DNA from: Sinimarinibacterium sp. NLF-5-8
GTDB taxonomy: Bacteria; Pseudomonadota; Gammaproteobacteria; Nevskiales; Nevskiaceae
NCBI RefSeq assembly: GCF_010092425.1
Contig: NZ_CP048030.1
Span: 2,057,501 to 2,121,500, forward strand
Reading direction: 5' to 3'
Length of the DNA stretch: 64,000 nt
The notes beneath the pieces are model-generated. The model did not search any database, had not been told where the DNA came from, and saw only the letters and a program-made list of their open reading frames with translations. The position numbers were made by a program, and so were the translations under genes. This document shows positions 18,201 to 27,813 of the stretch, piece after piece (position 1 is the stretch's first letter; every line of letters begins with the position of its first letter).

Positions 18201-21200
18201 AAGCGCAGTTGAAACGCCGCCCCTGCGGGCTATTCAGCGTGGTCATGCCCAGCTGGAACCGCGCGCAGACGCTGGCGGCAGCGGTGGATTCGGTACTCGC
18301 GCAAACCCACACCGATTGGGAACTGCTGATTTGCGACGACGGCAGCACCGATGACACGGAGGCGATGCTGGCGCAACGCTACGCGGCGCAAATGGCGTCG
18401 GGAAAAATCCGTTATCTCAAGCTGCCGCACGGCGGCGTGTGCGCAGCGCGCAATGCGGGGCTGGCGGCGGCGCGCGGCGAGTGGATTGCCTATCTGGATT
18501 CCGACAACACTTGGCGGCCTGAATATCTGTTGATGATGGCGGCGGCGCTGTCCGCCGAACCGCAGCGGCGCACCGCGTATGCGGGGCTGCATGTGCATGA
18601 TCAGGCGGGCGAGCGCGAGTTCATCCGCTGCCGCTCGTTTGACTACGGCGAACTGCTGGCGCGCAATTACATTGATCTGAACGTGTTCGTCCATCATCGC
18701 GCGGTCTACGCGCAGTTGGGCGGTTTTGATGACGCGCTGCGGCGGCTGGTGGATTGGGATTTGATTCTGCGCTATACGCACCTGCAACCGGCGCTGTTCG
18801 TGCCGTATGTGCTGTGCGATTACTACATTGGCGCGGCGCTCAACAACATCACGCTCACCGAACCGCTGTCGGACAACGAAATCCGCGTGCGCCGCAAACA
18901 CGCCACCACCGTCATCAGCAGCGGCGCAGAACCGCTGCGGCTGGCCTATGTGCTGTGGGACTGGCCGGCGCTGTCGCAAACCTTCGTTCTGGAAGAACTG
19001 CACGAACTGCGGCGACGCAACGTGGACGTGCGCGTGTATTACGCAGTTGCGCCCGACCGCGCCGCCACCGAACTGCCCGATGTGGTGGCGACGCAGGTGG
19101 CCGACGTGGTGGAACTCACCCGCGCGCTCCAAACCGACCGCCGCAACTGGATGCACAGCCACTTTGCGATCCCCGCCGTGCGCAAGCTGGTGTGGCCTGC
19201 GGCGGAGCAACTCGGCATCGGCTTCAGCTTCATGCCCCATGCCATCGACATTTTTCCGCGCCGCACGCACGGCACCAATCAGATCGACCAAGTGGCGCAA
19301 AGCCCGCTGTGCGCGCGCGTGATGGTGCATGGCGCGTATCACCGCCAGTTTTTGATTGAACGCGGCGTGCCTGCCGAAAAAATCATCATGACGCCGCAGG
19401 CGGTCAACGTCGCCGACATCCGCGTGCCCGAAGTCACCGCGCGCGCGCGCAAACCCGGCGCACCGTTGCAGGTGTTGGCGATTGCGCGTTTTGTTGAGAA
19501 AAAAGGGCTGGAATACCTGATCGAAGCCGCCGCGCACCTGCCTGCGGGCAGTGTCGATATTCAGATTTACGGCTACGGCAGCCGCGAGGAGGCGTATCGC
19601 GCGCAAATCAAAACCCTCGGCGTGGCCGATCGCGTGCATCTGCTGGGCGCGTTTGAAGGCACCGAGCCGCTGCGCGCGGCGCTGGCACAGGCCGACGTGT
19701 TCTGCCTGCCCTGCGTGCAAGCCGAAGATGGCGACACCGACGGGATGCCCACGGTGTTCTTTGAAGCGATGGCCGCAGGCGTGCCCTGCGTCGGCACCAC
19801 GGTGGCAGCGATTCCCGACTTCATCACCCACGGCATCAATGGCTTTTTAGTGCCGCCGCGCGACGCGCAGGCACTGGCCGCAATGCTCACGCAGATTGCG
19901 CAGATGCCCGCCGCCGCGCTGGCAGGCATCGCGCGCGCCGCGCATCGCGGCGTGGATGCGCATCTGGGCGCAGCGCACACGGTGGATACCCTGCTCGACG
20001 TGTGCGCCAAACCGCCGCTTGATCTGTTCATGGTCACTTATCACCGCGACCGCTACGGCGAATGGGACGCCACCGAGCGCGCGATTCGCAGCGTGTTGGA
20101 TCGCACCACCACGCCGATGATGCTCACCATTGTTGATAACGCCAGCGAACCCGCGTTTCTGCAACGCCTGCACGCACTCGCGCAGGGCGACGCGCGCGTG
20201 CGTATCGTCGAACTGGCCGACAACCGCCTGTGCGGCCCCGCGTCCAACGTCGCACTGGAACTGGCGCGCTCCGAACAGGTGTTCTACGTCTGTAGCAACG
20301 AAGGCTATGTGACGCGCACCGGCTGGGAACGCCCCTGCCTGCGCCACATGCGCAACCATCCCGACGTGGCGATGGGCGGGCATCTGGTCGCCTCGCCCGC
20401 GTGGACGGACGGCGCGGGCTACCTCAAGCAACCGTGGTTCAGCGACTTTCGCAATCCCGAATTTGCGCAGCAACATCCGCAGCGCGAGTTCTTCCACGTT
20501 CAGGGCGGCTTTTATGTGCTGCGCCGCAGCGTGTTCCAGCAAGACGGCGGCTTCAGCACGCGCCGCCCACAGGCGCAGACCGATGTGGAATATTGCTACT
20601 ACCTCGAAAGCAAAGGGCACAAACTGGGCAGCATCCCCGAAATGGTCGTGCTCTCCAACAAAACCCGCCCCGGACTCGACGCGCTGATCGACGAAACCAC
20701 CACCGCCGTGCATCCGGTATTCACGCACAACGTCGCACAAATCGACGCCAGCACTGGCGCGGTCGAAGCCATCACCAGCCGCTGCAACCTGTGCAACTGG
20801 TCAGGCAACGCCGTGCGTGACGCAGACGCGGTGAGCTTCACCTGCCCGCAATGCGCCAGCAGCGCGCGCGACCGCGCCGTGTACCGCTGGCTGGCCGCAT
20901 CCAACCTGCACCATCGCGGCAAAACGCTCGATGGCCGTGGGCTGGGCAAAGCCGCGCAGCAAACGCTGGCGGGGATGTTCACGCTGGTGGACGGCGACGA
21001 TGCCGACGTGCGCGCCGCAGACATGCCAGAACCGCGTCCGAGCCGGATGCTGGGGATTGCGCCCAGCCCGCTGCCCGACCCGCTGCCTGACGATGGCGAC
21101 GACGCGCTGTCCACGATCTGCGTCATCGTCCGCAACGAAGCGCAGGGCATTGCGGAGTGGGTGGCGTACCAACGCGCCATCGGCTTTGACCGCGTGCTCG

Positions 21201-21925
21201 TGTATGACAACGGCAGCACCGATGGCACCCGCGAAATTCTGGAGCGCATCCGCGCCGTCGATCCGGTCATCACCGTCGTGCCGTGGCCGGACACGTCAGA
21301 CCTGCGTTCGCCACAGGAGCAGGCGTACAACGACGCGCTCACGCGCTGCAAGACCGAGTGGATCGCCTTCTTCGACGCCGACGAATTTCTGGTGCTGCAC
21401 GCAGCGCCGGACGTGAACACCATGCTTTCCGCGATGCCCGACGACGCGGGCGCCATCGCTGTCAACTGGCTGATCTTCGGCTCGTCAGGCCGGGAAGAAC
21501 CGGGCGAAGGTCTGGTGATCGAACGCTTCCTTCAATGCGCCCATGACCGCAATCCGCACCGAACCATCTGCAAAACCATCGTGCGCAGAAAAAACGTCCG
21601 CGCGATGCGCGTGCATACCGCCGATCTAAAGGAAGGCGTATACGTCAACGCCTCAGGACAACCCGCACCGCTGCTGAACCTGCACCGCACGGAGCAGTGC
21701 CAGTACGAACACGCCGTATTGAATCACTACCTCCTCAAAAGCCGCTCGGAGTTCCGCGAAAAAATCGCACGAGGCCGCGCCAGTCGGGCACGCAACGCAC
21801 CCGACAAATACGCCTCACGCGAAAATCCCCGCTATTGGGATGAGCATGACTACAACGACAAGGAAAACACCGACGCACTGCGTTGGAAAAATGCCGTTGT
21901 CGCGTACATGGAGAAAGCCGGGTAG
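15254..21925 (+). CDS. Giant modular sulfotransferase-glycosyltransferase fusion, 2223 residues
   Basis: Visible parts in order: sulfotransferase-like domain (about 20-300) with PAPS-loop motif LILGMHRSGTSAVTRAL; GT-A family 2 domain (343-565) with FSIIMPTWNRA, CDDGSTDDS and YLDSDNTW; coiled coil (597-703); five 38-residue repeats (755-944) of the form FDxxWYLxxxPDVAxAxxxP; second GT2 domain (994-1216), closely similar to the first; GT-B family 4 domain (about 1228-1573) with VLAIARFVEKKGLEYLIEAA and DGMPTVFFEAMAAGVPCVG; third, more divergent GT2-like domain (about 1590-1826); CxxC-CxxC ribbon (about 1841-1870; CNLCNWSG, FTCPQCASSARDR); and a C-terminal GT2/GT92-like domain (1950-2160) with CVIVRNEAQGIAEWVAYQRA and FFDADEFLVL. 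The frame is open throughout and codon use is uniform, so this is one gene. Probable role: assembly of a surface glycan or glycosylation of an envelope protein; substrates unknown. No signal peptide or membrane segment. No other polysaccharide genes adjoin it. Confidence 0.9.
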   Translation: MSAPPSDAAVAVPSPDVVPPDIVLILGMHRSGTSAVTRALSLLGARLPSDLMPAAEDNATGFWESVAVQQLNDRILTALGSRWDDWRAISLSTLSTAQYAAFVDEIAALLDANRGAAPLVLKDPRMCRLLPIWRAAFEKLGLTVACVLALRDPWAVAASLNRRNGLAMEYSQLLWLRHMLDAEAASRDVPRAVVNYDAMLTDWRAALHPALAVLGLTPDEACAQQIDAFLDNGLRHHGNAPANHTLLPWVTTAGSALQALTLPESVAALDVLAQTLDRLTPQGAALLGCTPGVAHPIAKSNGMLLAQLPADGLATQSLYMTPAVAAQARKVVDDAAAESLPRFSIIMPTWNRAATLMTAVDSVLAQSYPHWELIVCDDGSTDDSAAQFAARHADAMARGQVRYLQLPHAGPSAARNAGLAVAQGDWVAYLDSDNTWHADYLLMVAATALRHPARACTYTAQLVHDRARNQDYIRWLAFDWGRLLIGNTIDINIFAHTRALWTQCGGFDEHLPRVEDWDLILRYTREHPPQPIPFVLSDYYLAPTLNNLSLTRPQANAEMVVRLKMALDYRPSAQAPFAEDAATWQYTLQTAWQFAQKANARERREIVEKLRQERAEQAQHHAQERERLEQRIKALKAQADALGAQVTQKQTALQAEQQHNKALDAQANTLRRQVKQAQAEIKAGQQQVTALLAERASSRQRTLKILHAQRSHAQACVPPLGRLALPPRTLLGQTLSPRAQLTLRKQARALMTSGLFDPVWYLQTAPDVARSGIHPVWHWLLRGWQEKRQPNALFDTGWYLRRYADVARAKADPLLHYLHHGAGEGRDPCPLFSTHWYLEQNPDVAAAKVNPLGHYLQFGQNEGRWPCAWFAPQWYLQHNADVAAAGIPPLEHYLLAGGFEGRDPCPAFDSDWYLQTYPDIARAGRHPLLHFVMHGLAEGRKPAPNQPVTARVADVPITDRTLSLSSPRARAMQVTEAHTQHAQAQLKRRPCGLFSVVMPSWNRAQTLAAAVDSVLAQTHTDWELLICDDGSTDDTEAMLAQRYAAQMASGKIRYLKLPHGGVCAARNAGLAAARGEWIAYLDSDNTWRPEYLLMMAAALSAEPQRRTAYAGLHVHDQAGEREFIRCRSFDYGELLARNYIDLNVFVHHRAVYAQLGGFDDALRRLVDWDLILRYTHLQPALFVPYVLCDYYIGAALNNITLTEPLSDNEIRVRRKHATTVISSGAEPLRLAYVLWDWPALSQTFVLEELHELRRRNVDVRVYYAVAPDRAATELPDVVATQVADVVELTRALQTDRRNWMHSHFAIPAVRKLVWPAAEQLGIGFSFMPHAIDIFPRRTHGTNQIDQVAQSPLCARVMVHGAYHRQFLIERGVPAEKIIMTPQAVNVADIRVPEVTARARKPGAPLQVLAIARFVEKKGLEYLIEAAAHLPAGSVDIQIYGYGSREEAYRAQIKTLGVADRVHLLGAFEGTEPLRAALAQADVFCLPCVQAEDGDTDGMPTVFFEAMAAGVPCVGTTVAAIPDFITHGINGFLVPPRDAQALAAMLTQIAQMPAAALAGIARAAHRGVDAHLGAAHTVDTLLDVCAKPPLDLFMVTYHRDRYGEWDATERAIRSVLDRTTTPMMLTIVDNASEPAFLQRLHALAQGDARVRIVELADNRLCGPASNVALELARSEQVFYVCSNEGYVTRTGWERPCLRHMRNHPDVAMGGHLVASPAWTDGAGYLKQPWFSDFRNPEFAQQHPQREFFHVQGGFYVLRRSVFQQDGGFSTRRPQAQTDVEYCYYLESKGHKLGSIPEMVVLSNKTRPGLDALIDETTTAVHPVFTHNVAQIDASTGAVEAITSRCNLCNWSGNAVRDADAVSFTCPQCASSARDRAVYRWLAASNLHHRGKTLDGRGLGKAAQQTLAGMFTLVDGDDADVRAADMPEPRPSRMLGIAPSPLPDPLPDDGDDALSTICVIVRNEAQGIAEWVAYQRAIGFDRVLVYDNGSTDGTREILERIRAVDPVITVVPWPDTSDLRSPQEQAYNDALTRCKTEWIAFFDADEFLVLHAAPDVNTMLSAMPDDAGAIAVNWLIFGSSGREEPGEGLVIERFLQCAHDRNPHRTICKTIVRRKNVRAMRVHTADLKEGVYVNASGQPAPLLNLHRTEQCQYEHAVLNHYLLKSRSEFREKIARGRASRARNAPDKYASRENPRYWDEHDYNDKENTDALRWKNAVVAYMEKAG
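17516..18085 (+). repeat. Five tandem 38-codon repeats inside the giant glycosyltransferase
   Basis: Five units of exactly 38 residues, each with WYL near position 6, a D-V/I-A core (DVARSG, DVARAK, DVAAAK, DVAAAG, DIARAG), H-Y/W/F-L/V and a closing EGR-x-P-like turn. The DNA copies have diverged but the length is invariant, implying a selected structural unit, perhaps a helical scaffold between glycosyltransferase domains. Confidence 0.88.
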
Positions 21926-21936
21926 GCGCACAGCCG

Positions 21937-21956
21937 TTCGCGGCTGAAGCCGCGAA
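21937..21956. other. Hairpin between convergent genes
   Basis: TTCGCGGC-TGAA-GCCGCGAA is a perfect eight-base-pair stem between the stop of the giant gene and the end of rluF. It lacks a T run, so termination is uncertain. It resembles the CGCGGCT tail module of the dispersed repeats. Confidence 0.5.
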
Positions 21957-21992
21957 GGCCAAGCTGTTTTGCGCGCGCCGTAGCCTGATCCC

Positions 21993-22715
21993 CTACCAAA
22001 CCGTCCGCTGCGGCAACAGTTCGCGCAGTTCATCCTCACTCAAATTGCGCCAATAGCCCGACTTGAGTGCGCCGAGTTTGATGTTGTCGATACGCACCCG
22101 TTGCAGGCGCCGCACTTTGCAGCCAAAGGCTTCGCACATGCGGCGGATTTGTCGGTTCAGCCCTTGGGTGAGGACGATGCGAAAGGTGTTGCCGGAGATT
22201 TTTTCGACGCGGCATTTTTTGGTGGTGGCGCCCAGTTCCGGCAGGCGCACGCCGCTCGACATGCCGTGGAGGAATTGCGGCGTGACCGGGCGGTCGATGG
22301 TGACGATGTATTCCTTTTCGTGATTGTTTTCGGAACGCAGGATTTCGTTGACGATGTCGCCGTTGCTGGTGAGCAAAATCAAGCCTTCGGAATCCTTGTC
22401 GAGCCGGCCAATCGGAAAGATGCGTTGCGGGTGGTTGATGTAATCAACGATGTTGCCGGGGATGTGCCGTTCGGTGGTGCAGGTGATGCCCACCGGCTTG
22501 TTGAGGGCGATATAGACCCGCTGTGTCACATGCGCTGCGCCGCGCGTGCGGCCGATGACGGGTTTGCCGTCCACGCGCACGTCGTCGTGTTCACCCACCT
22601 GCTGGCCGAGTTCCACCGGCTTGCCGTTGATGGTGACGCGCCCTTCTGCAATCAAGGCATCGGCCACGCGGCGTGAGCACAGGCCGGTTTCGCTGATGTA
22701 TTTGTTGAGTCTCAT
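21993..22715 (-). CDS. rluF: 23S rRNA pseudouridine synthase of the RluF/RsuA type
   Basis: Converts a uridine of 23S rRNA to pseudouridine (U2604 for RluF). 240 residues: an S4 RNA-binding domain at the N-terminus (MRLNKYISETGLCSRRVADA) and a catalytic domain with IFPIGRLDKDSEGLILLTS, whose Asp is the nucleophile. EILRSENNHEKEYIVTIDRP and LTQGLNRQIRRMCEAFGCKV fit RluF best within the RsuA family. The ATG at 22715 matches the family start; an upstream in-frame extension enters purL antisense sequence. Shorter than E. coli RluF (290), mainly at the C-terminal tail. Confidence 0.88.
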   Translation of the reverse strand: MRLNKYISETGLCSRRVADALIAEGRVTINGKPVELGQQVGEHDDVRVDGKPVIGRTRGAAHVTQRVYIALNKPVGITCTTERHIPGNIVDYINHPQRIFPIGRLDKDSEGLILLTSNGDIVNEILRSENNHEKEYIVTIDRPVTPQFLHGMSSGVRLPELGATTKKCRVEKISGNTFRIVLTQGLNRQIRRMCEAFGCKVRRLQRVRIDNIKLGALKSGYWRNLSEDELRELLPQRTVW

Positions 22716-22806
22716 GGTCGTGAATGAGGGCGCAGAGCAGCGGGGCGCGCATCGTAGCGGGAACCCGGCCTGCCAGTCACCGCAGTGGTCACCCCCGCCC
22801 CAGCCG

Positions 22807-25800
22807 CTATCCCACCCATTGACGCGCGTTCTGGAACAGGCGCAGCCACGGGGTTTTGCTGGCGTGCCGATCCGGCCACCAGGAGCCGACGACGCCGTGG
22901 ACGGTGCGCTCCGGGTGCGGCATGAGGATGGTGATGCGGCCATCGTCATTGCAGATGGCGGTGGTGCCATGCTCGGCGCCGTTGGGGTTGGCCGGGTAGG
23001 TTTGGGCGGGATTGCCTTGGGCATCAACAAAGCGCATGGCGATTTGCCCGCGCGCTTGCAGGGCGGCGTGGTCGCCGGGCTGGGCAAACTCGGGGCGGCC
23101 TTCGCCGTGCGAAACGGCAATCGGCAAGCGCGCGCCTTCCATGCCGGTGAAGAACAGCGAGTGGCTTTTGAGGATTTCCACCTGCGCCCAGCGCGCTTCA
23201 AATTGTTCGCTGCGGTTGCGGCGGAACATCGGCCAGTGCGCGCTGCCGGGGACGATGGATTGCAGCGCGCCAAACATCTGGCAGCCGTTGCAAACGCCCA
23301 GCGCAAAACGGTCTTTTTGCGCTAAAAATCCGCCGATTTCGGCGCGCGCGCGCTCGTTGAACAAAATCGTTTTGGCCCAGCCCTGACCGGCGCCGAGCAC
23401 GTCGCCATAGGAAAAACCGCCGCAGGCCACCAGCCCGGCAAAGTCATTCAGACCCACGCGACCACTGAGAATGTCGGTCATGTGCACGTCAACCGATTCA
23501 AAGCCCGCGGCATCAAACGCCCAGGCCATTTCAGCGTGGCTGTTGACGCCTTGCTCGCGCAGGATGGCGACTTTGGGGCGGCGCGCCAGATGCGGCGCGG
23601 CGGGCAGCAGTTCAAAGCTGTAATCCACCTGCAAACCGGCGTCATCACTGCGGCCAACGGCGGCAAACTCTTCGCGCGCGCAGTCGGGGTTGTCGCGGCG
23701 CACGGCGATTTCAAAACTGGTGCGGCTCCAGGCTTTGTGCAGCGCCTCGCGCGCGTCGGCAAACACGGTTTGGCCGTGGTGGGCGATGGCAATGCGATCG
23801 TCGGCGCTGACCTGACCAATGGCGTGCGCGTGCAGATCGGCCGCGCGCAGGCTGGCTAACACGGCGTCGGCATCGTGCGCGCGCACTTGAATGACAAAGC
23901 CGAGTTCTTCGTTGAACAGGCTGGCGATGGCGTCATCCCCCAGCGCGTCCAGCGTCAGCGCCACGCCGCAGTGTCCGGCAAACGCCATCTCCGCCACGGT
24001 GACAAACAAACCGCCGTCGGAACGGTCGTGGTAGGCCAGCAGCTTGCCGTCGGCATTGAGTTGCTGGATTTGCGCAAAGGCGGCTTTGAGGCGCGCGGCG
24101 TCGTCCAGATCGGGGGCGACATCGCCCACCTGGGCATACACCTGCGCCAGCGCCGAGCCGCCAAGGCGGTTTTGGCCGTTGCCCAGGTCCACCAGAATCA
24201 ACTGGGTTTGGGTGTCGGCGCGCAGTTGCGGCGTGAGCACGTTGCGCACGTCAACCACTGGCGCAAAGGCGGAGACGATCAGCGACAGCGGCGCGGTTTG
24301 CGCGCGCGCGCTGCCGTCGTGCTGCCACACGCTTTTCATCGACAGCGAATCCTTGCCCACCGGAATGGCAATGCCCAGCGCCGGGCACAGTTCGGCACCT
24401 ACGGCCTTGACGGTATCGAACAGGCGCGCGTCCTCATCAAACTGGCCGCAGGCGGCCATCCAGTTGGCCGACAGGCGAATGTCGCCCAGCTTGGCAATCG
24501 GCGCGGCGGCGATGTTGAGCAGCGCCTCGGCCACGGCCATGCGGCCGGAGGCGGGGCCGTCGAGCAGCGCCACCGGCGTGCGTTCGCCCATCGCCATTGC
24601 CTCACCCGTGATGGCTTCAAAGCCGGTGGCGGTGACGGCGCAATCGGCCACCGGCACCTGCCACGGGCCGACGTACTGATCGCGCACGGTCAGCCCGCCC
24701 ACGCTGCGATCGCCAATGCTGATGAGAAAACTCTTGGAAGCCACCGTGGGCAGCGCCAGCAAGCGTTGCACGGCGTCGTCAATGGCGATGCGCGCGGTAT
24801 CGACGGCGGCAAACGCGGTTTTGGCGCGCGCGCTGCTGCGCTTCATTTGCGGTGCCTTGCCCAGCAAAACCGGCATTGGCATATCCACCGCCGGAGCGCC
24901 CAGCTGGGCATCTTCCACCAGCAAACGCGGCTCGGCGGTGGCGGTGCCAACAACGGCATAAGGGCAGCGTTCGCGCGCGCACAGTTCGGCAAAGCGAGCG
25001 ACGTCGGCCTCGCTAATGGCCAGCACATAGCGTTCCTGCGATTCGTTGCACCAGATTTCCATCGGCGACAGCGCCGGATCGGCGCTCAGCACATCGCGCA
25101 GTTGAAAGCGGCCACCACGCCCGTCGGCGTCCACCAGTTCGGGCAGGGCGTTGGAAATACCGCCTGCGCCAACGTCGTGAATCGACAAAATCGGGTTGGC
25201 ATCGCCCTGTGCCCAGCAGGCGTTGACGACTTCCTGACAGCGCCGTTCCAGCTCCGGGTTGGCGCGCTGCACCGAGGCAAAGTCCAGCTCGGCAGAACTG
25301 CTGCCGGTGGCCACCGAACTCGCCGCGCCGCCGCCCAAACCAATCAGCATCGCCGGGCCTCCCAGCACGATCAGCTTGGCGCCGACGGCCACCGGCAGCT
25401 TTTCAACGTGACCGGCGCGGATGTTGCCGTAGCCACCGGCGATCATGATTGGCTTGTGATAACCGCGATTGCGGCCATCGGCGGTGACTTGCTCAAAGCT
25501 GCGGAAGTAGCCGTTGAGGTTGGGACGGCCAAACTCGTTGTTGTAGGCCGCTGCGCCCAGCGGCGCCTGAATCATGATGTCCAGCGCGCTGGCCATGCGC
25601 TCGGGTGTGCCCTGCGCGCGCAGTTCGGCCTGCGCTTCCCACGGCTGTTCTGCGCCGGGAATCCGCAGATTGGACACCGAAAAACCAGCCAGACCGGCCT
25701 TGGGCTGACCGCCACGGCCGGTGGCGGCCTCGTCACGGATCTCCCCGCCCGCGCCGGTGCCTGCGCCCGGATGCGGCGAGATGCCGGTGGGGTGATTGTG

Positions 25801-26667
25801 GGTTTCGACCTTCATCAGGATGTGCACCGGCTCCTCATGCTGGCGCCAGACCTGATCGGCATCGGCAAACCAGCGCCGCGCGCGCGGGCCTTCGATGACT
25901 GCGGCATTGTCCTTGTAGGCCGACAGCACGCCCTGCGGCGCGGCGGCGTGGGTCATGCGAATCATCTGAAACAGCGAGTGCGGCTGCACTTCGCCATCGA
26001 CGGTGAACTCGGCATTGAAGATTTTGTGACGGCAGTGCTCGCTGTTGACCTGGGCAAACATCATCAGCTCAGCGTCGGTGGGGTTGCGCCCGGCCTGGCT
26101 GAAGTGCTGCGCCAGATAGCGGATTTCATCGGCAGACAAGGCCAAGCCCCAGTTTTGGTTGGCCTCAATCAGGGCGTTTTCACCGCCGCCGAGCACATCC
26201 ACGCTGCGCAGCGGGCGCGCGCTGTGGGTGTCAAAAACATGGGTGAGCGCGCGCGCGTCGGTCAGCACCGATTCCATCATTGGGTCGTGCAACAGCGCCA
26301 GCGCCGCCGCTGGCAGCGCGCGCGCGCCGTGCAGGCGAATCACCCGCCCCAGCTCGATCCGGCGCACGTTGCTCAGGCCGCAAACGTGGGCAATGTCGGT
26401 GGCCTTGCTCGACCACGGCGAAGTGGTGCCGACGCGCGGCACGATGTAGAGCAGGGTTTCATCGGCCTGCGCCGGCGCAATCGCCTCCGGGCCGTCGCCC
26501 AGCAAGCGGCGCAGATCGGCCACGCTGACATCCTGCGCATCCACCAGATACAAATCGCGCACGCTCAGCGCGGTGAGTTGCGGCGCGTGCGCGCGCAGCT
26601 CGGTGAGTAAACGATCAATGCGAAAAGCAGACAGGCTTTCCAAACCGGGGAGAACGGTCAGCGACAT
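22807..26667 (-). CDS. purL: Phosphoribosylformylglycinamidine synthase
   Basis: Fourth step of purine synthesis: FGAR, ATP and glutamine give FGAM. At 1286 residues it is the large single-chain form of gamma- and betaproteobacteria. It has an N-terminal PurS-like domain, two AIRS-like ATP-binding halves ([31 protein letters not shown]) and a C-terminal class I glutaminase with the catalytic Cys in [14 protein letters not shown], plus [18 protein letters not shown]. The start [16 protein letters not shown] at 26667 matches the family; an upstream frame to 26889 does not. No other purine genes are nearby. Confidence 0.97.
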   Translation of the reverse strand: MSLTVLPGLESLSAFRIDRLLTELRAHAPQLTALSVRDLYLVDAQDVSVADLRRLLGDGPEAIAPAQADETLLYIVPRVGTTSPWSSKATDIAHVCGLSNVRRIELGRVIRLHGARALPAAALALLHDPMMESVLTDARALTHVFDTHSARPLRSVDVLGGGENALIEANQNWGLALSADEIRYLAQHFSQAGRNPTDAELMMFAQVNSEHCRHKIFNAEFTVDGEVQPHSLFQMIRMTHAAAPQGVLSAYKDNAAVIEGPRARRWFADADQVWRQHEEPVHILMKVETHNHPTGISPHPGAGTGAGGEIRDEAATGRGGQPKAGLAGFSVSNLRIPGAEQPWEAQAELRAQGTPERMASALDIMIQAPLGAAAYNNEFGRPNLNGYFRSFEQVTADGRNRGYHKPIMIAGGYGNIRAGHVEKLPVAVGAKLIVLGGPAMLIGLGGGAASSVATGSSSAELDFASVQRANPELERRCQEVVNACWAQGDANPILSIHDVGAGGISNALPELVDADGRGGRFQLRDVLSADPALSPMEIWCNESQERYVLAISEADVARFAELCARERCPYAVVGTATAEPRLLVEDAQLGAPAVDMPMPVLLGKAPQMKRSSARAKTAFAAVDTARIAIDDAVQRLLALPTVASKSFLISIGDRSVGGLTVRDQYVGPWQVPVADCAVTATGFEAITGEAMAMGERTPVALLDGPASGRMAVAEALLNIAAAPIAKLGDIRLSANWMAACGQFDEDARLFDTVKAVGAELCPALGIAIPVGKDSLSMKSVWQHDGSARAQTAPLSLIVSAFAPVVDVRNVLTPQLRADTQTQLILVDLGNGQNRLGGSALAQVYAQVGDVAPDLDDAARLKAAFAQIQQLNADGKLLAYHDRSDGGLFVTVAEMAFAGHCGVALTLDALGDDAIASLFNEELGFVIQVRAHDADAVLASLRAADLHAHAIGQVSADDRIAIAHHGQTVFADAREALHKAWSRTSFEIAVRRDNPDCAREEFAAVGRSDDAGLQVDYSFELLPAAPHLARRPKVAILREQGVNSHAEMAWAFDAAGFESVDVHMTDILSGRVGLNDFAGLVACGGFSYGDVLGAGQGWAKTILFNERARAEIGGFLAQKDRFALGVCNGCQMFGALQSIVPGSAHWPMFRRNRSEQFEARWAQVEILKSHSLFFTGMEGARLPIAVSHGEGRPEFAQPGDHAALQARGQIAMRFVDAQGNPAQTYPANPNGAEHGTTAICNDDGRITILMPHPERTVHGVVGSWWPDRHASKTPWLRLFQNARQWVG

Positions 26668-26808
26668 GATGGGATGAGCCTCAGATATCAGCGCAGCGCG
26701 CGCAAAAAATGCAGGGGCGCTATTTTCGCATGAGTGGGATTTTTGGGGGCTGCGCTGCCCACCTGCCAACCCCCTTCCAATAATCATCGTTACCACTACA
26801 TTGCCGGT

Positions 26809-27702
26809 ATGGCTTACTTCACTGCTCGCGACGGCGCCCGTCTGCACTACCACGACATCGGTCGTGGCGATCCCATCATGCTGCTGCATGGCTTTGCGAT
26901 GCCGGCGTTTTTATGGCTGCCGCTGGTGCTGCCACTGGCGCATCGCGCGCGCTTCATCCTCCCGGATCTGCGCGGCTTTGGGGGTTCTCACCACGCCGGT
27001 TTGTCGCAGCCGCGCCTGCTCAACCAGCACGCCGACGATGTGGCCGACCTGCTGCGCGCGCTCGACCTGCGTGATGTCCGCCTCGGCGGCCTTTCCATGG
27101 GCGCCTGTACCGGCCTGCAATATCACCGCCGTTACGGTTTTGAGCGCGTGCGCAGTTATCTGCATATGGATCAAGCCCCGTGCACGCTCAACGGCGCTGA
27201 TTGGCAAATGGGTTTGCTCGGCGCGCAGCAAGCGCAAAAACTGTCCCAATGGAAAACCCTGCTGCGCGCGCTCGAACCGTATCGCGGTCAGCCCTTCGAT
27301 CGCGTGCCCAAAGTCGCGCGCCAAAAAATGTGGGCCACGCTCAACGACTTTCTCCACTTTGCCTTTCACAACAAAGGCTGGCGCGCGGTCTCCTATCTCG
27401 CGCGCTTTGAGCGGATGATCCGCCTCGCCGCGCCGGTGAGTAACTGGACGATTTATCTGGACGTGATGCGTTCCTACTTTGAAGACGATTACGACTGGCG
27501 CCCCACCCTGCCGCAAATCGACATCCCGGTGACGGTGATGATCGGCAACGACTCCGCCATGTATCCCGCCGAAGGCCAACGCATGATCGGCGCGCTGGTG
27601 CCTCACGCGCGCGTCGTCAACGTTGCCAACTGCGGCCACGTCATCCCCTTTGAAGCCCCGCGCGTGTTCGAACGGGAGTTGCGGCGGTTTATTGCGGCGT
27701 AA
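26809..27702 (+). CDS. Alpha/beta-fold hydrolase
   Basis: A protein of 297 residues of the alpha/beta hydrolase superfamily. The oxyanion region reads [13 protein letters not shown], the strand before it [11 protein letters not shown], the nucleophile elbow [10 protein letters not shown] (Ser near residue 103), the acid in [17 protein letters not shown] and the His in [13 protein letters not shown]. The triad is therefore complete, but the substrate cannot be told. It points toward the PhaC-like gene at 27814, so a role in polyester or acyl ester metabolism is possible but not shown. Start at 26809 ([14 protein letters not shown]), the usual start of such proteins. Confidence 0.82.
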   Translation: MAYFTARDGARLHYHDIGRGDPIMLLHGFAMPAFLWLPLVLPLAHRARFILPDLRGFGGSHHAGLSQPRLLNQHADDVADLLRALDLRDVRLGGLSMGACTGLQYHRRYGFERVRSYLHMDQAPCTLNGADWQMGLLGAQQAQKLSQWKTLLRALEPYRGQPFDRVPKVARQKMWATLNDFLHFAFHNKGWRAVSYLARFERMIRLAAPVSNWTIYLDVMRSYFEDDYDWRPTLPQIDIPVTVMIGNDSAMYPAEGQRMIGALVPHARVVNVANCGHVIPFEAPRVFERELRRFIAA

Positions 27703-27813
27703 GGCGCGCAGTCAAATCAGGCGACAAAATCGCGATGATGGCGTCGCTACCACAAGTTCGGCCACCTTGATCTGGCTGTACTCATTCAGCCTGAAAGTGC
27801 GCGATAACCGCGT

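Noticed and set aside
18230-19831. Minus-strand frame of over 500 codons inside the giant glycosyltransferase
   Set aside because: The plus-strand frame holds clear GT2 and GT4 motifs here; the antisense product has none.
23875-26610. Open plus-strand frame of about 900 codons opposite purL
   Set aside because: purL on the minus strand is fully conserved. The antisense frame is rich in Gly, His, Arg and Gln, has no family features, and arises from GC-rich codon bias.
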